Below, one piece after another: positions 7,128 through 10,366 of a DNA stretch of 10,366 nucleotides. The stretch is taken from assembly GCA_964387145.1 (NCBI GenBank), contig CAYLVM010000084.1, positions 1 to 10,366 on the forward strand, read 5' to 3'. Within the stretch, counting starts at the first letter, position 1. Each line of letters starts with the position of its first letter. The stretch is from JAMBLL01 sp964387145 (GTDB lineage Bacteria > Actinomycetota > Acidimicrobiia > Spongiisociales > UBA5794). The translations under genes were made by a program, and so were the position numbers. Under the pieces are notes generated by a model. The model ran no database searches. It worked only from the letters and a program-made list of their open reading frames with translations, and had not been told where the DNA came from.

Positions 7128-8111
7128 ATGGCGTGGCATGGGATCATCGGACCGAGAGAGGCGGGTGCTTCCGAGCGTGAGCGGATGCTCGCACAGGCCG
7201 CCGAGATCTTCGAACGGGAAGGTGTCGAGAGTCCCGAGCGTGTCGATGTCCCGGCCAAGGGAGCCCCTGCCGCTGATGACGGAACCGCCTTGAGGGATCC
7301 GGTGCGTGCGATCGTGCCGGCTCTCCAGTCGGGATCGCTGTTCGGAGGCCGCACGGGTGTGCTCGTCGTCGATGCTCACCAACTTCTCAAGGCCGAGATC
7401 GATGCGATCGTCGAGATCCTCACCAACGCCGACCCCGACCAGGCGGTTGCTGTGTTCACGGCAGCCGGGACTCTCCCCGCACCCATCAAGAAGATGGTGT
7501 CGGCAAGCGGAGAGGTGCTCACCGTCAAGTCGATCACCGAACGCGACGCCGCCGCGTGGATCTCGGAGTACGCGAAGGGACACGGGTTGCGTATCGACCA
7601 GGCGGCGAGATCGGAGCTGCTCCAGACGTTCGGATCCAACACGTCCCAAATGCGCAACGCGATCGATCAACTTGCCGTCACGGACACCGTCATCTCGGCC
7701 GATGACGTGAAAGAACGCTTCACGAACCGGCCGGACGAACCGATGTGGTTCCTCGGAGACGCCGTCATGTCCGGGGACCAGAGCCAAGCTCTCCGTCGAC
7801 TCTCCGATTTCCTCGAGCATCAGCACCCCCTCGTTCTCTTGTCGTACCTCGAAGGCGAGGTTCGCAAGCGGTCGCTCGCTGCGATTGCACCGGACTACGA
7901 CTCGTATGTCGCGTGGGCGAAGGCGAACCCGAGATCGTGGGCGACGAAGAAGATCTGGGAGTCACGTACCCGGGCGAACGGCGCTGCACTTGCGAAGTCG
8001 GTACGTGCCATCTCGAAGGCCGACCTCGTCATCAAGACTCAGCCGGAGGCCACCCACCGTGTCACCCTCGAACGCCTCACCGTCGCGATGTGTCGATGGA
8101 TGAGTAGGTGA
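7128..8111 (+). CDS. holA: DNA polymerase III delta subunit (clamp loader)
   Basis: A 327-residue protein. Delta opens the beta sliding clamp within the clamp-loader complex at the replication fork. Domain I (about residues 1-135) contains LQSGSLFGGRTGVLVVDAHQL (67-87), matching the family's 'FF..R+VVV.+.' strand, and ends near VLTVKSIT. Domain II (about 137-198) has the family's AAAWISEYAKGHGLRIDQAARSELLQTFGSNTSQMRNAIDQLAV helices and ISADDVKERF. Domain III (about 204-327) starts with PMWFLGDAVMSGDQSQALRRLSDFLE and includes HPLVLLSYLEGEVRKRSLA. The very N-terminus (AWHGIIGPREAGASERERML) departs from the usual YLL.G.+..L, as in many high-GC delta subunits. There is no functional Walker ATPase, as is normal for delta. 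ATG 7128 is supported by the -10 box just upstream. holA after comEC is conserved gene order in many bacteria, which backs the call. Confidence 0.9.
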   Translation: MAWHGIIGPREAGASERERMLAQAAEIFEREGVESPERVDVPAKGAPAADDGTALRDPVRAIVPALQSGSLFGGRTGVLVVDAHQLLKAEIDAIVEILTNADPDQAVAVFTAAGTLPAPIKKMVSASGEVLTVKSITERDAAAWISEYAKGHGLRIDQAARSELLQTFGSNTSQMRNAIDQLAVTDTVISADDVKERFTNRPDEPMWFLGDAVMSGDQSQALRRLSDFLEHQHPLVLLSYLEGEVRKRSLAAIAPDYDSYVAWAKANPRSWATKKIWESRTRANGAALAKSVRAISKADLVIKTQPEATHRVTLERLTVAMCRWMSR

Positions 8112-8120
8112 CGACCGCAA

Positions 8121-8136
8121 CGACGTGCGTTCGTCG
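8121..8136. other. Small hairpin after holA
   Basis: CGACG (8121-8125) and CGTCG (8132-8136) form a 5-bp stem around TGCGTT, 9 bases after the holA stop and 4 bases before the next gene's -10 box. It is too weak and lacks the T-run needed for an intrinsic terminator; in GC-rich DNA it may be chance. Confidence 0.2.
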
Positions 8137-8140
8137 CGAG

Positions 8141-8146
8141 TAGGGT
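8141..8146 (+). promoter_or_regulatory. Leaderless-type -10 box of the GNAT gene
   Basis: TAGGGT matches TANNNT and is followed by 7 bases (8147-8153) and then ATG. The spacing is that of a leaderless transcript, and there is no Shine-Dalgarno sequence before the ATG. No clear -35 box is seen. Confidence 0.45.
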
Positions 8147-8153
8147 CGCTCCC

Positions 8154-9008
8154 ATGGTGGCACTCTGCGAGATCACCGACGCCGCTGTGTTCCTCGAGCG
8201 CGTTGGCGGGCTCGTTGCAGATGAAGCACGCAACAATCTGATCATCAGCATTGCGGGGACGATCGTCCGTGCTCCAGACGTGTTCCCTGACCGCTCCATG
8301 TACGTCGTGGAGCACTCCGGCGAACCGGTCGCTGCTTCCCTCATGACGGTCCCGTACAACATGATCCTCACCGATGCCCTCGATGCCGAGGCTGCAGCCC
8401 TTCTCGCCGAACACGTTTTCGATCGGGGTATCGCCATTCCCGGCGTCACCGGGAATCGGCCGACCGTCGATGCCTTCGTCGAGGCGTGGGAGGCCCGTTC
8501 CGGGACGGTCGCAGAGCTGTCTATGCGTCAGGGGGTGTTCTCCCTCGAAGCGGTGGGGGACATCGCCGGGGGTCCGGGTAAGGCGCGACAGGGCGTTCCT
8601 GAGGATCGCGGTCTCATCGTGGAGTGGCAACTCGAGTTCGCCGCGGAGGCTCTTCCCGACGAGGAGCACGATCCCGATGCGATGATGGAGATGGTCGAGC
8701 GACGCCTCAGCGATAACGGCCCGGGCGGGTACTGGTTGTGGATCGATGAGGGAGAGGTCGTTTCCTTGTCAGGGCACGGCGGGCCGACCGCGTCTGGCAT
8801 TCGCATCGGTCCGGTGTACACGCCGCTGCACTTGCGTGGTCACGGGTATGCGACGAGTGTCGTAGCCCACCAGTCACAGGCTCTGCTCGGTGCCGGCTAC
8901 CGGTTCTGCTTCCTGTACACCGACCTGGCGAACCCCACGTCGAACGAGATCTACAGACGGATCGGCTACCGCCAGGTCGCCGAGTCCGCGATGTACCGTT
9001 TCGATTGA
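8154..9008 (+). CDS. GNAT-family N-acetyltransferase
   Basis: A 284-residue protein of the GNAT superfamily, which moves an acyl group from acyl-CoA to an amine. The acetyl-CoA-binding motif A is in the C-terminal half: IGPVYTPLHLRGHGYATSVV, with the pyrophosphate loop R228-G-H-G-Y-A233. It is followed by LYTDLANPTSNEIYRRIGYRQV (N260 and IYRRIGY at 266-272), the usual motif B. The N-terminal half (1 to about 150) has GNAT-like secondary structure (MYVVEHSGEPVAASLMTVPYN at about 49-69; GVTGNRPTVDAFVEAWEAR) but no acyl-CoA loop. The protein therefore probably has a degenerate N-terminal GNAT fold and an active C-terminal one, a known arrangement. A charged stretch DEEHDPDAMMEMVERRL (about 169-185) starts the C-terminal domain. 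The substrate cannot be told. ATG 8154 follows a TAGGGT box; the gene is separate from, but in line with, holA. Confidence 0.88.
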   Translation: MVALCEITDAAVFLERVGGLVADEARNNLIISIAGTIVRAPDVFPDRSMYVVEHSGEPVAASLMTVPYNMILTDALDAEAAALLAEHVFDRGIAIPGVTGNRPTVDAFVEAWEARSGTVAELSMRQGVFSLEAVGDIAGGPGKARQGVPEDRGLIVEWQLEFAAEALPDEEHDPDAMMEMVERRLSDNGPGGYWLWIDEGEVVSLSGHGGPTASGIRIGPVYTPLHLRGHGYATSVVAHQSQALLGAGYRFCFLYTDLANPTSNEIYRRIGYRQVAESAMYRFD

Positions 9009-9018
9009 CCGCTCGCCC

Positions 9019-9053
9019 TCTGTTATCTGACATCTGCCGTCTGTAGCCTGTGA
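9019..9053. repeat. 7-bp-period TCTGNNN repeat, five units
   Basis: Five consecutive heptads read TCTGTTA, TCTGACA, TCTGCCG, TCTGTAG, CCTGTGA. CTG recurs at exactly 7-base steps (9020, 9027, 9034, 9041, 9048). The stretch fills most of the gap between the GNAT and nitrobindin genes and runs into the proposed -10 box and alternative start codons of the latter. A 7-base period cannot come from coding structure. It resembles a decayed short tandem repeat of the heptanucleotide kind (compare STRR repeats of cyanobacteria); a related array follows the same gene. Confidence 0.65.
9044..9049 (+). promoter_or_regulatory. Leaderless-type -10 box of the nitrobindin-like gene
   Basis: TAGCCT matches TANNNT and lies exactly 6 bases before the ATG at 9056, the same spacing as at holA. 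GTG 9050 and ATG 9053 are also in frame but too close to the hexamer for a leaderless start, so this box favours ATG 9056. It sits inside the heptad repeat. Confidence 0.4.
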
Positions 9054-9055
9054 TG

Positions 9056-9538
9056 ATGACCACACATCCAGACATCGCATCGCTTGCGTTCCTCATCGGC
9101 ACCTGGGAGGGGGAGGGCGTCGGGATCTATCCGACGATCGACGACTTCAAGTACCGGGAGGAGATCACCTTCGTCGCCCCACCGGGCAAGCCGTTCCTCA
9201 AGTACACCCAGATGACGTGGCGGGCGGGTGATCACCCACAAGCGGGAGCACCGCTCCACACTGAGGCCGGGTTCTTCCGCTCGGGTGGCCAAGGCAAGGC
9301 CGAGGCAACGATGGCTCAGCCGACCGGGATCGTCGAGGTGTATGAGGGCACGGTGGAGGGAACGAGTCTCCGCCTGCGGACCATCACCGTCGAGCGGACG
9401 TCGACGGCCAAAGAGGTGCTGTCGGTCGAACGGAACATCGACGTGGTCGGCGACGATCTGAGCTACGAGATGTGGATGGGAGCCGTCGGCCAGCCCCACC
9501 AACTCCATCTGAGGGCGACCCTCGTTCGTTCGACGTGA
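9056..9538 (+). CDS. Nitrobindin-like haem-binding beta-barrel protein
   Basis: A 160-residue all-beta protein of the nitrobindin / FABP-like family (DUF1794), small cytoplasmic barrels that bind ferric haem and react with nitric oxide or peroxynitrite. The N-terminal signature LIGTWEGEGVGIYPTI (13-28) matches the family's GTW.G.G.G.YP. It is followed by YREEITF, a mid-protein HTEAGFFR (68-75), AQPTGIVEVYEG (87-98) and the C-terminal QLHLRATLVR. His151 in LHLRATL is the expected proximal haem-iron ligand, with H148 close by. Length and strand pattern fit the family. In-frame GTG 9050 and ATG 9053 are alternative starts; I prefer ATG 9056 because of its spacing to TAGCCT. It converges with greA across 43 bases. 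Function in this organism is inferred from family only; nothing in the context ties it to NO metabolism. Confidence 0.88.
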   Translation: MTTHPDIASLAFLIGTWEGEGVGIYPTIDDFKYREEITFVAPPGKPFLKYTQMTWRAGDHPQAGAPLHTEAGFFRSGGQGKAEATMAQPTGIVEVYEGTVEGTSLRLRTITVERTSTAKEVLSVERNIDVVGDDLSYEMWMGAVGQPHQLHLRATLVRST

Positions 9539-9549
9539 GCCTCAGGCTC
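9537..9549. terminator. Inverted repeat at the end of the nitrobindin-like gene, weak terminator
   Basis: GAGCC-TCA-GGCTC forms a compact hairpin (a 13-base perfect palindrome around one base) starting in the stop codon of the plus-strand gene. A short TTT follows at 9554-9556. Between convergent genes this could end transcription, but the stem is short and the T-run poor. Confidence 0.35.
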
Positions 9550-9555
9550 CCGCTT

Positions 9556-9576
9556 TCTGTGAACTGTGAACTGTCA
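9556..9576. repeat. 7-bp-period CTGTNA repeat, three units
   Basis: TCTGTGA, ACTGTGA, ACTGTCA follow one another at exactly 7-base steps (CTG at 9557, 9564, 9571), with a degenerate fourth unit GCTCTTC reaching into the greA stop codon. The unit is close to TCTGTTA and CCTGTGA of the array at 9019-9053, so both probably come from one repeat family. It fills the gap between two convergent genes. Confidence 0.6.
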
Positions 9577-9581
9577 GCTCT

Positions 9582-10061
9582 TCAGCCTTCGTACACGCGG
9601 ATGTCGGTCACCCGGTAGCTGAAGGTTCCTCCGGGTGCTTCGTAGCTGACCTCGTCGCCAGGTTTGGCGCCGATCAGTGCGTCACCGAGAGGGCTATCGG
9701 GGGATGCGAGCATCATGCCCGGCACCTTGTTCTCGGCAGGTGCGATGAAGAACTCCATCTCATCGCCGTCTTCATCGACGACGGTGGCGATCGTGCCGAC
9801 CGCTACGACGTCGGAGTGTTCGACCTCTGAGACGTGGGCGTTGTCGATGATGTGCTTGAGCTGACGGATCCGAGCCTCCATGAGGCCCTGATCGTTCTTT
9901 GCCGTGTCGTACTCGGAGTTCTCCTTGAGATCCCCGTGGTCCCGTGCTTCGGCGATGCGCGCAATGACCTCGTCACGGCCGGTGGTCGTGAGATGATCGA
10001 GTTCGTCCTGCAGCTTCTTGAGTGCTGCAGGTGTGAGCCAGGTGCCGGGCTTGTCTGTCAT
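9582..10061 (-). CDS. greA: Transcription elongation factor GreA
   Basis: A 159-residue factor that enters the RNA polymerase secondary channel and stimulates cleavage of backtracked RNA. The N-terminal coiled coil (about residues 9-80) contains EARDHGDLKENSEYDTAKNDQGLMEARIRQLK (38-69), with the tip acidic residues D44 and E47 of the conserved DLKENSEY loop that hold the catalytic magnesium. The C-terminal domain (about 85-159) has VGTIATVVDEDGDEMEFFI, SPDSPLGDALIGAKPGDEVSYEAP and the closing YRVTDI. The segment SPDSPLG.AL.G...GDEV is characteristic of Gre factors. All functional residues are in place. The start MTDKPGTWLT lies 3 bases after the rpsT stop codon on the minus strand, so it is probably co-transcribed with, and perhaps translationally coupled to, rpsT; the preceding sequence GGATAG is only a weak ribosome site. 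Confidence 0.97.
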   Translation of the reverse strand: MTDKPGTWLTPAALKKLQDELDHLTTTGRDEVIARIAEARDHGDLKENSEYDTAKNDQGLMEARIRQLKHIIDNAHVSEVEHSDVVAVGTIATVVDEDGDEMEFFIAPAENKVPGMMLASPDSPLGDALIGAKPGDEVSYEAPGGTFSYRVTDIRVYEG

Positions 10062-10064
10062 CGG

Positions 10065-10331
10065 CTATCCGAGGAGTGTGCGAACCTGGGCGGTGAGACG
10101 GGCCTTGCGACGAGCAGCGGTGTTCTTGTGCAGGACACCTTTGGTGACGGCCATGTCGAAACGCTGCTGGGCGAGACGGAGAAGCTCTTCGGCCTTCTCT
10201 GTGTCCCCTGCTTCGGCGGCTTCGAGCGTCTGCTTGGAGCGTGTCTTCATCTCGGAGCGGATCGCCTTGTTCCTGGCATAGAGCCGCTCGGTCTGCCGGT
10301 TGCGTTTGATCTGTGACTTGATATTGGCCAT
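10065..10331 (-). CDS. rpsT: Small ribosomal subunit protein bS20
   Basis: An 88-residue basic helical protein that binds 16S rRNA in the 30S subunit. The sequence begins MANIKSQIKRNRQTERLYARNKAIRSEMKT and ends with FDMAVTKGVLHKNTAARRKARLTAQV, the highly conserved S20 signature (GVLHKNTAARRK). Length is normal for S20. I take the start as ATG 10329-10331, because MANIKS is the family N-terminus; a GTG at 10347-10349 would add six unlikely residues (MRFFFV). The only purine-rich candidate for a ribosome site, GAGG, is about 12 bases before the ATG, farther than usual. The gene is first in a minus-strand pair with greA. In many Actinobacteria rpsT lies directly next to holA; here three genes intervene. 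Confidence 0.98.
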   Translation of the reverse strand: MANIKSQIKRNRQTERLYARNKAIRSEMKTRSKQTLEAAEAGDTEKAEELLRLAQQRFDMAVTKGVLHKNTAARRKARLTAQVRTLLG

Positions 10332-10342
10332 AACGAAAAAGA

Positions 10343-10354
10343 ACCTCACGAGGT
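10343..10354 (-). promoter_or_regulatory. Short palindrome over the rpsT ribosome site
   Basis: On the minus strand ACCTC-GT-GAGGT is a 12-base perfect palindrome (a 4-bp stem with a 4-base CGTG loop is possible). Its right arm contains GAGG, the only Shine-Dalgarno candidate for rpsT. If it folds it would hide that site, so it could take part in translational control of S20, which is autoregulated in E. coli. The stem is short and the window ends 12 bases beyond it. Confidence 0.3.
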
Positions 10355-10366
10355 GGTGGGAATCGA

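Noticed and set aside
6948..7826. A 292-codon open frame on the minus strand across the comEC-holA boundary
   Set aside because: It is antisense to two well-supported genes, has no family motif and low-complexity His/Arg/Asp content.
9834..10316. A 160-codon plus-strand frame with Cys-rich hydrophobic translation over rpsT and greA
   Set aside because: It is antisense to two highly conserved genes; the apparent hydrophobicity comes from the complement of charged codons.
1..10366. Defence system, CRISPR array, prophage or insertion sequence
   Set aside because: No direct-repeat-spacer array, nuclease-helicase pair, transposase or phage protein motif is seen; gene content is core chromosomal and composition looks uniform.

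Overview
This window looks like an ordinary chromosomal stretch from a high-GC Gram-positive bacterium. I would place it in the Actinobacteria, probably near Acidimicrobiia. The reasons are uniformly high GC, the actinobacterial character of the LeuRS (its sequence around KMGKS and the following Rossmann segment), a leuS / comEA / comEC / holA / rpsT neighbourhood typical of Actinobacteria, and several TANNNT -10 boxes 6-7 nt before an ATG, the geometry of leaderless actinobacterial genes. The taxonomic call is inference; there is no rRNA or other marker here. I see no tRNA, rRNA, CRISPR array, insertion sequence or phage gene.

Layout. At 1-354 is the 3' end of a ProA-like gamma-glutamyl phosphate reductase. 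At 411-4317 are leuS (leucyl-tRNA synthetase), a small HExxH zinc-peptidase-like protein and a CPBP/ABI intramembrane protease. These three genes are chained by 4-base GTGA start/stop overlaps, so they probably form one transcription and translation unit. At 4409-7076 are the DNA-uptake genes comEA and comEC, which overlap by 20 bases. At 7128-8111 is holA (DNA polymerase III delta, clamp loader). At 8154-9008 is a GNAT acetyltransferase with a degenerate extra N-terminal half. At 9056-9538 is a nitrobindin-like haem-binding beta-barrel protein. On the minus strand, 9582-10331 holds rpsT (ribosomal protein S20) followed 3 bases later by greA (transcript cleavage factor), convergent with the plus-strand genes.

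How it works together. leuS, rpsT and greA serve translation and transcription, and holA serves replication. ComEA binds double-stranded DNA outside the membrane and ComEC forms the inner-membrane channel with a metallo-beta-lactamase domain, so the lineage keeps at least the core of a natural-transformation apparatus. Compared with the usual actinobacterial comEA-comEC-holA-rpsT order, three genes (GNAT, nitrobindin, greA) sit between holA and rpsT.

I found no obviously new multi-gene system. The most interesting non-gene signals are (a) a 7-bp-period TCTGNNN repeat that runs through the -10 box and start codons of the nitrobindin gene, with a second shorter array of the same kind just after that gene, (b) leaderless-type promoters before holA, the GNAT gene and the nitrobindin gene, and (c) two unrelated putative protease genes translationally chained to leuS. 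All gaps between genes are under about 100 bases, so there is no long gene-free stretch.
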